Positions 17,833 through 27,162 of a DNA stretch of 64,000 nt are shown here, one piece after another; within the stretch, counting starts at the first letter, position 1; every line of letters starts with the position of its first letter. The stretch is from Deltaproteobacteria bacterium. GTDB lineage: Bacteria; Myxococcota; Myxococcia; SLRQ01. A program made the translations under genes and the position numbers. The stretch is taken from NCBI GenBank assembly GCA_029210625.1, contig JARGFU010000006.1, positions 186,001 to 250,000 of the forward strand, in the 5' to 3' direction. Under the pieces are notes generated by a model. It was not told where the DNA came from, searched no databases, and worked only from the letters and a program-made list of their open reading frames with translations.

Positions 17833-20733
17833 GTGAAGCGCGCCCGCCTCCCGCTGCTCCTCGCTCTCCTCCTCGTCACGCCGGCCTCCTCGCCGGCCCA
17901 GACCCCGGAGCCCGCCGCGATCGGCGGGGAGCCGGAGCGCCCGGCGGAGCCCGGGCCGCTGCCCGAGGCGGCGGCGGAAGCTGAGGCGGAGGCGGAGGCG
18001 GAGGCTGGGTTGGTGCCGGGACCTGAACCCGCGCTGCGCTTCGCCCTCGCGATCAGCGGGGGCGCGAGCAAGGGGGCCTACGAGGCCGGGCTGACCTGGG
18101 GGTTGCTCGAGCTCCTGGCACGGACCTCGGGGGAGGCCGGCGTGGACGGCGGCCGCCTGCGCACCTTCCGGCCCGCGAGCTTCTCGGGGGCCTCGGCGGG
18201 GGCGATCAACACCCTGCTCGCCGGGCTCTCCTGGTGCTCCCTCCCGGAGGAGGAGGGCGGCCTGCCCGATCGGCTCACCGACAACGTCTTCCGCGACGCC
18301 TGGATCCCGCCGGACCTCAACCGGATGCTGCCCTCGCGGGCCGACTCCGACCTCTACGCCGCCGACGACGCGCTCTTCGCCCGCCACGATCTGCTGGTCG
18401 GGGCCCGGGCCCTCAAGCGGGCCTGGCGGCAGCCGCGCTTCCGGCCGGGCTGCGAGATCTCCCTCGGCGTCACCCTCACCCGGGTCGAGCCCGAGGTCGT
18501 CAGCCTCGGCAACGTCGAGGTCGAGAACCAGAAGTTCTTCGTGCCCTTCGTGATGCGGGTGGGGGAGGACCGCCGGGTGCGCTTCGTCTTCGAGCCGGAC
18601 GCCTTCCCGGGCCTCGCCGACCCCGACATGCTCCTCCTGCCGCGCCACGAGCACGCGCGCCCCTTCCTCCTGGACGACGAGCGGGTGCTGGACGCGATCT
18701 TCACCAGCAGCGCCTTCCCCGTGGCCTTCGGTCGCCGCCGCCTCCTCCACTGCCGCCCCGGGGCGGTGCTCGGCGACGCCCAGCGCCGGCGGCTGCCGCC
18801 CGAGGCCGATCAGCTGGTCTGCCCGGCGGGCTACGTGCTGGCGGAGGCCGACTTCGCCGACGGCGGCCTCTTCGACAACCTGCCCATCGGGCTGGCCCGC
18901 CGCCTCGCCGAGTCCGGGCGGGGGGACGCCGAGGAGGCGCTGCCCGCGACCTACCTCTACGTGGATCCCCACCGGGTGCGCTCGACGCCCGAGCCGAAGC
19001 GGGTGCAGCCGCAGTGCGAGCGGATGCCCCACCTGCCGGTCTGCCGCGAGCGGGAGTTCAGCGTCGGCACCGAGAGCTCCATGCTCCTGGGCGCGGTGGG
19101 GACGGCCCGGACGATCCAGCTCTACCAGGAGCTCGCCGGGGAGAGCTGGCGCAACCAGCTGCCCGGCCTGGCCCGGGAGACCGCCGACGCCCTGGAGCGG
19201 GAGATGCGCCTCTCCCGCTGCGACGCCCTCGCGGCCTTCTTCGAGGAGGTGCCGGACTGCCCGGCGGCGCTGCGCCGGGGCGCGGCCCTCCTCGGCCTGC
19301 TCCAGGAGCACCAGCGGGTGCCGGTCGACGGCACCCTCGCGCGCGAGGCCCTGGAGGCCGAGGGCATCCTGAGCGACTGCCTCCCCGAGGAGGGGAGGGA
19401 GAGCCGGGTGGAGTGCCGCGGGCATCCCACGCTCTTCCGGGAGCGCCTGGCCTGGGGCATCGCCGAGGGGCTGCAGGCCCTCGGGGACAAGGCCGGCGAT
19501 CTGGCCCGGCGCCTCTCCCTGGGTCGGGCCTCGGTCCACGCCGACCGCCACATCCTGGTCACGAGCCGCGGGGCGCCCATCACCGGCGCGCTCCTGGGTG
19601 ACTTCGCCGCCCTCCTGGAGCGGGAGTTCCGGGAGTACGACTACCAGGTCGGCGTCTACGACGCGGTGGTGCTCACCGCCTCCTACCTCTGCGAGCGTCG
19701 GTGGGAGGCCAACCCGCACCCCACCGGCGGCCCCTCCCGGGGCTGCCTCTCCCGCACCGCCGAGCGCCTGCACGACGCCCTCGGCCTCGACCGGAGCCCG
19801 CGCGGCCGCTACCTCTTCGCCCTCCTGGCCCGCCGGGAGTTCGGCCCCTCGGGTCAGCTGGCCTTCGCCTACGCGAAGATGCCCGTGCCCGACCGGACCT
19901 TCCAGACGATCTACGAGGGGCTCGAGAAGGCCCGCTCCGCGCCGCCCCCCGAGGCGCCCGTGCGCACCTTCCGGATCGAGTACGAGTTCTTCCAGCACCT
20001 GAAGGCGGAGGGCTTCGAGCCGACGCCCCTCGACGATGGAGGCCAACCCCTGCTGGCCCAGATCATGGCCGACCCCGGCCGCTGGGCGCACGAGATCACC
20101 CGGCGGATGACGACCCGCCTGGTGCTCCTGGAGAAGCGGGCGCAGAAGCTCTACCGGAAGCGGGAGCCCGATCGGCGACTGCGCCAGCGCGCCTCCCCCG
20201 GCGGGGTCGGGGCCGCCGCCCACGCCCTGCAGTCGGCCACCTACATCTACCCGCGCTTCAGCTTCGCTCCCTCCACCGCGCCCGAGCAGTGGTACTGGCG
20301 CTACGTGATCCCCTACGAGGTCGCCCTCGACCTGCACGAGGGAGACATCCTGCTCTCCTGGCAGCCGACCTGGTCGGCCTCGGCCCGCACCAAGGTCGGC
20401 CTGCGCGCCAGCTTCGGCATCGCCGGCGGCCTCTTCCCGCCCGCCTACGCCGAGGGCCTCGAGAACTACTTCGTCCTGGGCCTCGACCTCACGGGGCTCT
20501 TCGACCTGGGGCCGATCTCCAGCCTGGGGGCCACCCCCATGTACCACCGCACCATCTTCCGGCCCGACAACGGCCTGCGCGACGGCGCCGGCATCGGGGT
20601 CCACACCTGCTGGCTGGGCAACCGCCTCCGGGTCGGCGTCGGCTTCCGCAACGTGAAGGCCGTCACCGACACCTGGTTCATCCTCGTCGGGGTCACCGAC
20701 ATCCCCGGCTTCGTCTACTGGCTCTCCCGCTGA
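17833..20733 (+). CDS. Patatin-like phospholipase, exported, with C-terminal beta-strand region
   Basis: A 966-residue protein with a Sec signal peptide and an Ala/Glu-rich linker before the patatin domain. The oxyanion loop SGGASKGAYEAG is at residues 75-86, the nucleophile elbow GASAG at about 119-123 (Ser121) and the catalytic Asp in DGG at 343, so both catalytic residues are present. Patatins cleave acyl chains from phospholipids. The unusually long middle and the beta-rich last 180 residues ending at WLSR suggest an outer-membrane barrel or autotransporter-like end, as in type V-related lipases; this is inference. The GTG start is used, with CATGAT 6 nt before it. Confidence 0.85.
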   Translation: MKRARLPLLLALLLVTPASSPAQTPEPAAIGGEPERPAEPGPLPEAAAEAEAEAEAEAGLVPGPEPALRFALAISGGASKGAYEAGLTWGLLELLARTSGEAGVDGGRLRTFRPASFSGASAGAINTLLAGLSWCSLPEEEGGLPDRLTDNVFRDAWIPPDLNRMLPSRADSDLYAADDALFARHDLLVGARALKRAWRQPRFRPGCEISLGVTLTRVEPEVVSLGNVEVENQKFFVPFVMRVGEDRRVRFVFEPDAFPGLADPDMLLLPRHEHARPFLLDDERVLDAIFTSSAFPVAFGRRRLLHCRPGAVLGDAQRRRLPPEADQLVCPAGYVLAEADFADGGLFDNLPIGLARRLAESGRGDAEEALPATYLYVDPHRVRSTPEPKRVQPQCERMPHLPVCREREFSVGTESSMLLGAVGTARTIQLYQELAGESWRNQLPGLARETADALEREMRLSRCDALAAFFEEVPDCPAALRRGAALLGLLQEHQRVPVDGTLAREALEAEGILSDCLPEEGRESRVECRGHPTLFRERLAWGIAEGLQALGDKAGDLARRLSLGRASVHADRHILVTSRGAPITGALLGDFAALLEREFREYDYQVGVYDAVVLTASYLCERRWEANPHPTGGPSRGCLSRTAERLHDALGLDRSPRGRYLFALLARREFGPSGQLAFAYAKMPVPDRTFQTIYEGLEKARSAPPPEAPVRTFRIEYEFFQHLKAEGFEPTPLDDGGQPLLAQIMADPGRWAHEITRRMTTRLVLLEKRAQKLYRKREPDRRLRQRASPGGVGAAAHALQSATYIYPRFSFAPSTAPEQWYWRYVIPYEVALDLHEGDILLSWQPTWSASARTKVGLRASFGIAGGLFPPAYAEGLENYFVLGLDLTGLFDLGPISSLGATPMYHRTIFRPDNGLRDGAGIGVHTCWLGNRLRVGVGFRNVKAVTDTWFILVGVTDIPGFVYWLSR

Positions 20734-20740
20734 CCCCGGG

Positions 20741-22306
20741 TCAGCGCCGGCGCCGCCGGAGGAGGAGCCCGCCGAGCAGGGCGGCGAGCAAGGCTGCGGG
20801 GGCCTCGCCGCCGGGCGTGCCGCACTCGGCGCCGCCGCCACGGCCGGTGATCACGAGGTCGACCTGGGGCGAGACGACCTCGTAGGCCTCGCTGCTGCCC
20901 TCCAGGCCGAAGCCCACCACCACGAGGCTGGAGGCGGAGAGGCGGCCGAGCTCGGGCATGGCCTCGATCTCGAAGGTCCGCTGGTCGCCGGCCTGCATGG
21001 CTCCGACCACCACGCTTCCGTCGAGCCCGCTCACCGGCACGCCGTCGATGGCGAGGGTCTGCAAGCCCACGTGAGCCGGCTGGATCACGACCTCCTCGAG
21101 GGGCAGCTCCGAGGGGACCGTGACCGAGAGCTGCAGCCGCACGGCCTGGCCGGCGACGGCCTTCCGGGAGAGCTGCACGTAGTCCAGCGTGACGTAGGTG
21201 CCGCCCTCCTCCGGGGCCTCGACGATGAGCTGGGTCTGGCGGGCGCTGATCAGCTCGGGCGCCGTGACCTCCACGGTCCTCCGCCCCGGGTGCGGGTAGT
21301 CCACGTAGAAGGTGGCCAGGTTGGAGCTCGCCTCGAGCACGGCGAAGTCGGTGTCCCGGGCGCAGAGGGGGTCGGGGCGCGTGTAGAGGCTCGAGCGGAT
21401 CAGGGTGATCTTGGTGTCCTCCGGCGGGGGGCGCGGGTTGCCCTCCAGGTCCTGGGCCTGCACCCGGATCGGCGGCGAGCACTCGGAGGGGCCGAGCACC
21501 CGGGGCGGGGTCACGAAGACCAGGCGGCCGCTGGGGTTACGCACCTGGAAGGGGGCGGTGAAGGCGTTGTTCGTCTCGTCCAGCTCGGGGATGCGGTCGT
21601 CGAGGTCGGCCAGGAGGCCGAGCTGGTAGGTGCCCAGGGGCAGCTCCTCGGGCAGGCTGAAGGCGACGGTGATCTGGTCTCCCTCGCCCGGGAGGAGGTT
21701 GCCGATCCAGCGGGTGTGGATCCGGGTGTCGTTGTTGGTGACCTGCTCGTTGTCGGAGAGGAAGACGCCGAGGTCGAAGCAGCAGACGGTGCCCGTCCCC
21801 TCGTTGGCCAGGGTCACCTGTAGCTTGACGAGCGCCCCCGCCGCGGCGCTCGAGGGGATGCTGGCCGAGCGGATCGTGATGTCGGCGGACACCTCGAAGG
21901 TCATCGTGTCCTGCTCCAGCCAGTTGTTGTCCTCGTCGGTCTCGTCGACGTCGCCCTCGGCGTCGACCTTCGCGGCCAGGTAGTAGACGTCGTCGCGGTA
22001 GTCGCCCGGGCTCTGGATCTCGAAGGTCACCGGGAGGGAGGCCCCGGCGGGCAGGCTCGCGACCACCGTGCGGCCGAGGTAGTCGCAGGAGGTGGTCACC
22101 ACCGGGTGGTCGTCGCTCCAGATCCGGATGGCGAAGGCGCCGGCGTCCACCGTGCCCTGGTTCTCGACCGTGACCGTGACCTCGAAGGGGGTGCCGGCGG
22201 GGGCCGAGGGCGGCGCGGCGAGCTCGGTGACGATCAGATCCTGGGCCAGGGCGGGAGCCCCCACCCCGAGTGCGGCCAGACAGACAACGATCCGCTTCCA
22301 GCTCAT
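20741..22306 (-). CDS. CARDB-repeat exported protein with sorting-tag-like C terminus
   Basis: A 521-residue protein with a Sec signal peptide (cleavage near ALAQD). Two CARDB-type Ig-fold repeats (about residues 24-130 and 135-240) carry the hallmark DVDETDEDNNW and RIPELDETNNAF motifs. The C-terminal third is beta-rich. The last 30 residues have a Cys-containing Gly stretch (GGGAECGTPGG), a hydrophobic helix and a terminal run of five Arg. This tripartite form resembles MYXO-CTERM and related exosortase/rhombosortase-type sorting tags. The Shine-Dalgarno GGGAGGGG precedes the ATG. It is convergent with the patatin gene. Confidence 0.8.
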   Translation of the reverse strand: MSWKRIVVCLAALGVGAPALAQDLIVTELAAPPSAPAGTPFEVTVTVENQGTVDAGAFAIRIWSDDHPVVTTSCDYLGRTVVASLPAGASLPVTFEIQSPGDYRDDVYYLAAKVDAEGDVDETDEDNNWLEQDTMTFEVSADITIRSASIPSSAAAGALVKLQVTLANEGTGTVCCFDLGVFLSDNEQVTNNDTRIHTRWIGNLLPGEGDQITVAFSLPEELPLGTYQLGLLADLDDRIPELDETNNAFTAPFQVRNPSGRLVFVTPPRVLGPSECSPPIRVQAQDLEGNPRPPPEDTKITLIRSSLYTRPDPLCARDTDFAVLEASSNLATFYVDYPHPGRRTVEVTAPELISARQTQLIVEAPEEGGTYVTLDYVQLSRKAVAGQAVRLQLSVTVPSELPLEEVVIQPAHVGLQTLAIDGVPVSGLDGSVVVGAMQAGDQRTFEIEAMPELGRLSASSLVVVGFGLEGSSEAYEVVSPQVDLVITGRGGGAECGTPGGEAPAALLAALLGGLLLRRRRR

Positions 22307-22428
22307 CCGCCCCTCCCGTGCCCCGCACGAAGTCACGCCGATCCAGGGTAGTCGATGCGCCGCACTAGGAGCCACCCACCTTCGGCCGTAGAATCCCCGC
22401 GCTCTCGCGAAACGAAGAAGGAGAGGCC

Positions 22429-24474
22429 ATGCGATCCGCGCTCCTGCCCGTCCTCCCGCTCCTGCTGGTCCTGCTCGGCTCGGTGCCCACCGCCGCCGGG
22501 GCGCAGCCCGTGACCCTCCTCGAGCAGGACACCCAGGCCTTCGTCCAGGACGACGGGGGGATGGACGTCATCTATGCCCTCACCTTCCGGGACAACGAGG
22601 GGCGCAGCTTCATCCGCCAGGCTGGGCCCTTCTACTCGCCGGTCCACTTCACCCGCGCCCTGCTGCGCGAGGGTGAGGCCACCCACGAGGCGAGCGTCTC
22701 GGCGGTGGGCGGGGACTACTACCGGATCGACTTCGGCGGCTTCTCCACCCGCGCGGGCGGAACCTACACGATCGAGCTGCACCACCGCTACGACAAGCTC
22801 TTCGTCGAGCCCGCCGGTGCGGTCGAGGGCGTGGAGACGGTCGCGGTCTGGTTCAACCCCATCCGCTGGGTCCTGCCGATCGGGAAGTCGGTGATCCACC
22901 TGGTGCTGCCCCTGGCCCTCGATCCCGCGGTCGTCGCGGAGCACGAGGACATCACCCCCGCCATGGTCGACGGCTTCGGGCTGAAGACCGATCCGGCGAC
23001 CTTCGGGCAGCAGGATCACCAGGCCTGGGTCTACACCGACTACCGCGAGGAGCGCCGGCTCACCGTCTACGCCGAGCAGAAGGGGATGGCCGCCGAGGAC
23101 GTGCACCTGCTTCGGCTCTACCTCCCCCGGGAGGCCTTCCCCGAGCTGCGCCTCACCGAGACCGTCGAGCACCAGCCGGACGGCGTCCCCGACCTCGCGC
23201 AGGGCTACCCGGGCGAGGACTCCTCTGCGGAGTACGACGAGTCCCTCACCCTCGAGGAGGTCATCGGCGGCCTCGTCCTCTGGACGATCTTCGCCTTCGT
23301 CTTCAACGCCCTCCTCCTGGGGATCGCCTTCCTGATCCTGGGGCTGCCGCTCTGGATCATCGACCGTCTCGCCGGGACCCGCCTGCTCCGGAGGGTCTTC
23401 CTGCCGGCGGGCAAGTTCAAGGTCATCGGCCTCTTCTCGGGGACGATCTTCGGCCTGACCGGGACCCTGGTCCCCCTGCGGCTGCTCTGGATGCTGATCG
23501 CGGGGATCTTCGCGGGCGTCGTCTCGCTGCTGCGCCTGCATCCCGTGATCGGCCGGTGGCTGGAGAAGGAGGGCCCCGAGTACCTGGCGCCGGAGATCAC
23601 GGTCGCCACCTTCCAGAAGCCCGGGCACGTCGTGGACCTGGAGGCCGAGGAGGCCGCGCTCCTCGGGCACCGGCCGATCAAGGCCGTCAACCTCCTGGTG
23701 CTCCAGCTCCAGGAGGCGGGGGCGGTGCGCATCGTCCGGCGCAACCCCCTGCAGCTGGAGATCGTCGACGCCGGGGAGGCGGCCACCGAGGCCCAGCGCA
23801 CGCTCCTCCAGCACATCGACGAGCGTGGCCTGCTCTCCCGCAAGGGGGTGCAGGAGGTGCTGGCGCAGCTGGCGACTCAGACCCGGGCGAAGACCTGGCG
23901 GGCCGACACCGAGGCGACCCTGGCCCGGGCGCAGGGCCGCTCGGAGGAGGCCTGGCGGGTCCTCGAGGCCACGCCCGAGGTCCGGCGCGGCGAGACCTTC
24001 CAGCACCACTACGCCTGGCTCTACCTCCACGACGGCTTCTTCGATCGCAGCAGCGACACCCTCGGCACGGTGGCCCCGAGCGCGCCCGCGGACTCGGCCC
24101 TCGCCGCCCTCACCTCGGCGCGCACCGAGCCGACCCTGGGCGGGGTTCCCGCGCAGGTGCAGGGCTTCGCCGAGGGGCTGGTCACCAGCATCGAGTCGGG
24201 GGCGGCGGCGACGGTCGAGGGCCTGGAGCGCTTCTTCAACTTCGACAACGACGCCGTCGCCAGAGCCGAGGCGACCGAGGCCGCCCGGGCGGCGGGCGCG
24301 AACATCGCGCTGCCGGCCATCGCCACCCAGGGCTACGACGCCTGCCACTCCGCCTGCCACTCGGCGTGTCACTCGGCCTGCCACTCGGCGTGTCACTCGG
24401 CCTGCCACTCCGCCTGCGCCTGCCACTCGGCCTGCCACTCCGCCTGCGTCTCCTCCTGCGCCGGGAGCTTCTAG
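22429..24474 (+). CDS. Membrane protein with C-terminal Cys-His-Ser-Ala repeat tail
   Basis: A 681-residue protein. It has a signal peptide (to about residue 25), a beta-rich extracytoplasmic domain like DUF2207 (about 26-270), hydrophobic segments at about 277-307 and 330-367, then a soluble part with a winged-helix-like section (PIKAVNLLVLQLQEAGAV). Residues 639-681 are eight CHSA units in blocks of six and two, ending CVSSCAGSF, with 11 Cys and 8 His in total. The Shine-Dalgarno GAAGGAG precedes the ATG. The stop TAG is directly followed by the ATG of a radical SAM/SPASM gene. By analogy to CXXX-repeat and His-Xaa-Ser radical SAM targets, the tail is probably the substrate of that enzyme; a metal-binding tail is the alternative. 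Confidence 0.8.
   Translation: MRSALLPVLPLLLVLLGSVPTAAGAQPVTLLEQDTQAFVQDDGGMDVIYALTFRDNEGRSFIRQAGPFYSPVHFTRALLREGEATHEASVSAVGGDYYRIDFGGFSTRAGGTYTIELHHRYDKLFVEPAGAVEGVETVAVWFNPIRWVLPIGKSVIHLVLPLALDPAVVAEHEDITPAMVDGFGLKTDPATFGQQDHQAWVYTDYREERRLTVYAEQKGMAAEDVHLLRLYLPREAFPELRLTETVEHQPDGVPDLAQGYPGEDSSAEYDESLTLEEVIGGLVLWTIFAFVFNALLLGIAFLILGLPLWIIDRLAGTRLLRRVFLPAGKFKVIGLFSGTIFGLTGTLVPLRLLWMLIAGIFAGVVSLLRLHPVIGRWLEKEGPEYLAPEITVATFQKPGHVVDLEAEEAALLGHRPIKAVNLLVLQLQEAGAVRIVRRNPLQLEIVDAGEAATEAQRTLLQHIDERGLLSRKGVQEVLAQLATQTRAKTWRADTEATLARAQGRSEEAWRVLEATPEVRRGETFQHHYAWLYLHDGFFDRSSDTLGTVAPSAPADSALAALTSARTEPTLGGVPAQVQGFAEGLVTSIESGAAATVEGLERFFNFDNDAVARAEATEAARAAGANIALPAIATQGYDACHSACHSACHSACHSACHSACHSACACHSACHSACVSSCAGSF
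24343..24444 (+). repeat. 12-bp tandem repeat encoding CHSA units
   Basis: Eight copies of a 12-bp unit encode Cys-His-Ser-Ala, six in a row, a CysAla spacer, then two more. The copies differ at third positions (TGC/TGT, TCC/TCG, GCC/GCG), so selection has kept the protein repeat rather than the DNA repeat. Confidence 0.9.
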
Positions 24475-25905
24475 ATGGAAACGGCACTCCACCAGCGCAT
24501 CGACGACTTCGTGGCCTCCACCCGGGAGGTGCTCTTCGTCCGGGAGGCCGACGGGGTCCTGATGATCCGGCCGGACAAGACCCTGGGGCTCAACGAGAGC
24601 GCCGCCACGATCCTGCGGGCGCTCTACCGGCCGGGGAGCGAGGGCGCCGCCCGCGAGCTGCCGCGCCTGGCGAAGAGCTTCCGGATCCCCGTCGAGCGCC
24701 TGGAGTCCGACGCCTCCGATCTCATGGGCGCCGTGCGGGCGCTGCTGAACGAGGACTACAGCCCCCGCCCGGGGCTGCGCTTCGACGTCTTCGATCCCGG
24801 CACGGTCCGCTATCCGACCCTGGCCGAGATCGCCCTGACCTATGGCTGCCAGAACCGCTGCCTCTTCTGCTACGCCTCCAGCCCGCACCGGGAGAAGTCC
24901 CAGCGGACGATGAGCACCGAGGAGGTGAAGCGGGTGATGGAGATCATCTACCGCGAAACCCACGTCCCCTCGCTCTCGTTCACCGGGGGCGAGGCGACCC
25001 TGCGCAAGGACCTGCCGGAGCTGATCGCCCACGGCAAGGCGCTGGGGCTGCGGATCAACCTCATCTCCAACGGCGTGCGGCTGGGCGACGAGGCCTACGC
25101 CGCCTCGCTGGCCCAGGCCGGCCTGGACTCGGCGCAGCTCTCCCTCGAGGCCGCCGAGGCCGGGCTCCACGATCGGATCGTCGGCAAGCCCGGGGCCTTC
25201 GCGAAGACGGCGGCGGCGGTCGGGCACCTGCAGCGGCACGGCGTGCACGTCCACACCAACACCACCCTCAACCGGCTCAACCTGGAGCACGCCGAGGCCC
25301 TGGTGCGCTTCGCCGCCCGCGAGCTGAAGACCTCGGTCTTCTCCATGAACCTGGTCATCCCCACCGGCGAAGCCCTGCGCGACGAGGAGGAGATCGGCGT
25401 GCGCTACGACGCGGTCGCCGGGCGCCTGCCGGCGATCCTCGCCACCTCGAAGGAGGAGGGGATCCGCTTCGTCTGGTACTCGCCCATCCCCTACTGCCTC
25501 TTCAACCCGGTCCTCCACGAGCTGGGCGCCAAGTCCTGCGCCTGCGTCTCGGGGATCCTCTCGGTCGATCCGGCCGGGCGGGTGCTGCCCTGCTCGAGCT
25601 TCGAGGCGAGCGAGGGGATGGGCTCGCTCCTGGAGGAGGGCTACGAGGCGATCCGGGAGAAGGAGGCGGCGCGCTACTGGAGCGAGCGGCGCTACGTGCC
25701 CGAGGCCTGCAAGGCCTGCCCGGACCTGGACGTCTGCGCCGGCGCCTGTCCGCTCTACTGGGACGCCGCCGGCAGCTTCGAGCAGATCCCCGGCGCCGCC
25801 GGGCGGGGCGACCGTGAGGGCTACGCTCGCTGGAAGGCCGGCCGTGAGGCGAGCGCCACCTTCGGGGTCCGCCCGGTCGAAGAGGACGAGAGGAGGGTTT
25901 CCTGA
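24475..25905 (+). CDS. Radical SAM/SPASM peptide-modifying enzyme with PqqD-like N terminus
   Basis: A 476-residue protein. Residues about 1-95 look like a PqqD/RRE peptide-recognition domain. The radical SAM motif is Cys125-Cys129-Cys132 (CQNRCLFC), with FTGGEATL as the GGE motif. The SPASM-type C terminus has Cys355, Cys357, Cys373, Cys412, Cys415, Cys421 and Cys425, enough for two auxiliary Fe-S clusters. Such enzymes form thioether or C-C crosslinks in RiPP precursors. The gene starts right after the TAG of the CHSA-repeat protein and its stop overlaps the next start (TGATG), so the order is strictly coupled. No separate small precursor peptide is seen nearby. The enzyme call is firm; the substrate is inference. 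Confidence 0.88.
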   Translation: METALHQRIDDFVASTREVLFVREADGVLMIRPDKTLGLNESAATILRALYRPGSEGAARELPRLAKSFRIPVERLESDASDLMGAVRALLNEDYSPRPGLRFDVFDPGTVRYPTLAEIALTYGCQNRCLFCYASSPHREKSQRTMSTEEVKRVMEIIYRETHVPSLSFTGGEATLRKDLPELIAHGKALGLRINLISNGVRLGDEAYAASLAQAGLDSAQLSLEAAEAGLHDRIVGKPGAFAKTAAAVGHLQRHGVHVHTNTTLNRLNLEHAEALVRFAARELKTSVFSMNLVIPTGEALRDEEEIGVRYDAVAGRLPAILATSKEEGIRFVWYSPIPYCLFNPVLHELGAKSCACVSGILSVDPAGRVLPCSSFEASEGMGSLLEEGYEAIREKEAARYWSERRYVPEACKACPDLDVCAGACPLYWDAAGSFEQIPGAAGRGDREGYARWKAGREASATFGVRPVEEDERRVS

Positions 25906-27152
25906 TGGGTGACCTGCAAGGCTTCGGATCGCAGCTCGAGGGCTGGAAGCGCGTGCTGGCGCGCACCGAGAAGCGGCTCTGCGAGGTGCAGGAGAAGTAC
26001 GAGAGCTTCTTCGCCGAGATCGAGAAGGCCCGGGAGGGAGAGCTGGCGCAGCTGGGCGCGCACCTCCTGGAGAAGCGCGGCAGCCTGCCCGAGGGGCTCG
26101 ACGCGAAGCTCGACGCGGCCTGGAAGGAGGCGGAGGCGGCCCTGGAGAAGGAGCTCGCCGCCCTGCGCGAGCGCCAGGCGCTGCTCGACCTCCAGGCTGA
26201 GGAGGCCCGCCGACGCTCCGAGGAGGAGGAGCAGAAGGTGCACGCGAAGAACGTGGACCTCGACCTGAAGGAGGAGGCCCTGAAGGTGAGGGCCGCCGAG
26301 CTCCTCTCGCGGATCGAGGGCTACCAGCAGCAGCTCCGCGAGCTCGGCTCCGGCTTCGGCTTCTTCTCGAACCTCTTCGCCCTGCGCGACCTGAAGCGGG
26401 AGCGGGACGTGCTCCGGGAGGAGCAGGAGGACGTCCTCGGCCGGATCGAGGGCCTGCGGAACTCCTGGCAGAAGGCGGACGGCAAGTGGGCCGAGCTCGA
26501 GGTCCAGCTGCGGGAGATGTGGATCGAGCGCACGACCCAGGCCCAGGCGGTGCAGGCCAAGATCGACCACATCGAGCAGGTCCGGCCGCAGCTCCTGGAG
26601 CGCAGCGCCCTGGAGAAGGTGCTCTTCGAGCGCGAGCCGGTGCTCCCGGCGGTCCCGACCACCGGGGCCCGACCCTGCGAGCGCTGCCAGACCCCCAACC
26701 ATCCCGAGCAGCACTTCTGCGCGATCTGCGGCAAGCGCCTGCTGGAGGACCGGCCGGACCTCCTCGGCTCCCTCCTCGAGGTCGCCGAGCTCAACCTGCA
26801 CCACCGGCGCTTCTCCACCGGCGTGAAGGCCTGCCAGGAGATCATCGGCCTGGTGCGGGGCCTCATCTCCGGGCTCTCGAACTTCAAGGAGAGCGTCGAG
26901 GGGATGATCGACACCGAGAACCGCTACCCGGTGGGCAAGCTCGACATCGACGTGCCGGGCGCCGCCGTGCAGTACGCGAAGCATTTCGGGCAGCTGGAGT
27001 CCGCCGCCAACGTGGAGAAGGGCTTGCACCCCCGGGACTTCGCGGCGCAGATCGAGGCGGTGATGGAGAAGACCTACACCGAGGAGAAGATCCAGAGCTT
27101 CTTCGAGACCATGGGCGAGGAGCTCTCGCGCCAGGCGGACAGCCAGTGGTGA
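25905..27152 (+). CDS. Coiled-coil protein with central zinc ribbon
   Basis: A 415-residue soluble protein. Residues about 1-230 are long coiled coils rich in Glu, Lys and Ala. A zinc ribbon follows with paired CxxC motifs (CERC at 258-261 and CAIC about 12 residues later). The remainder is helical. No catalytic motif was seen. The Shine-Dalgarno AGGAGGG precedes the ATG, which overlaps the radical SAM stop. The position third in the CHSA operon suggests a scaffold or partner of the maturation machinery; function is unknown. Confidence 0.72.
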   Translation: MGDLQGFGSQLEGWKRVLARTEKRLCEVQEKYESFFAEIEKAREGELAQLGAHLLEKRGSLPEGLDAKLDAAWKEAEAALEKELAALRERQALLDLQAEEARRRSEEEEQKVHAKNVDLDLKEEALKVRAAELLSRIEGYQQQLRELGSGFGFFSNLFALRDLKRERDVLREEQEDVLGRIEGLRNSWQKADGKWAELEVQLREMWIERTTQAQAVQAKIDHIEQVRPQLLERSALEKVLFEREPVLPAVPTTGARPCERCQTPNHPEQHFCAICGKRLLEDRPDLLGSLLEVAELNLHHRRFSTGVKACQEIIGLVRGLISGLSNFKESVEGMIDTENRYPVGKLDIDVPGAAVQYAKHFGQLESAANVEKGLHPRDFAAQIEAVMEKTYTEEKIQSFFETMGEELSRQADSQW

Positions 27153-27162
27153 AGGGGACGAG

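Noticed and set aside
20730-20744. Perfect 7-bp palindrome CTGACCC-C-GGGTCAG holding both stop codons of convergent genes
   Set aside because: The 1-nt centre cannot form a stable hairpin of full length, and no T-run is present. Too little to call a terminator.
24343-24444. CRISPR-like short tandem repeats
   Set aside because: The 12-bp units code for CHSA in frame, have no spacers and vary only at third positions.
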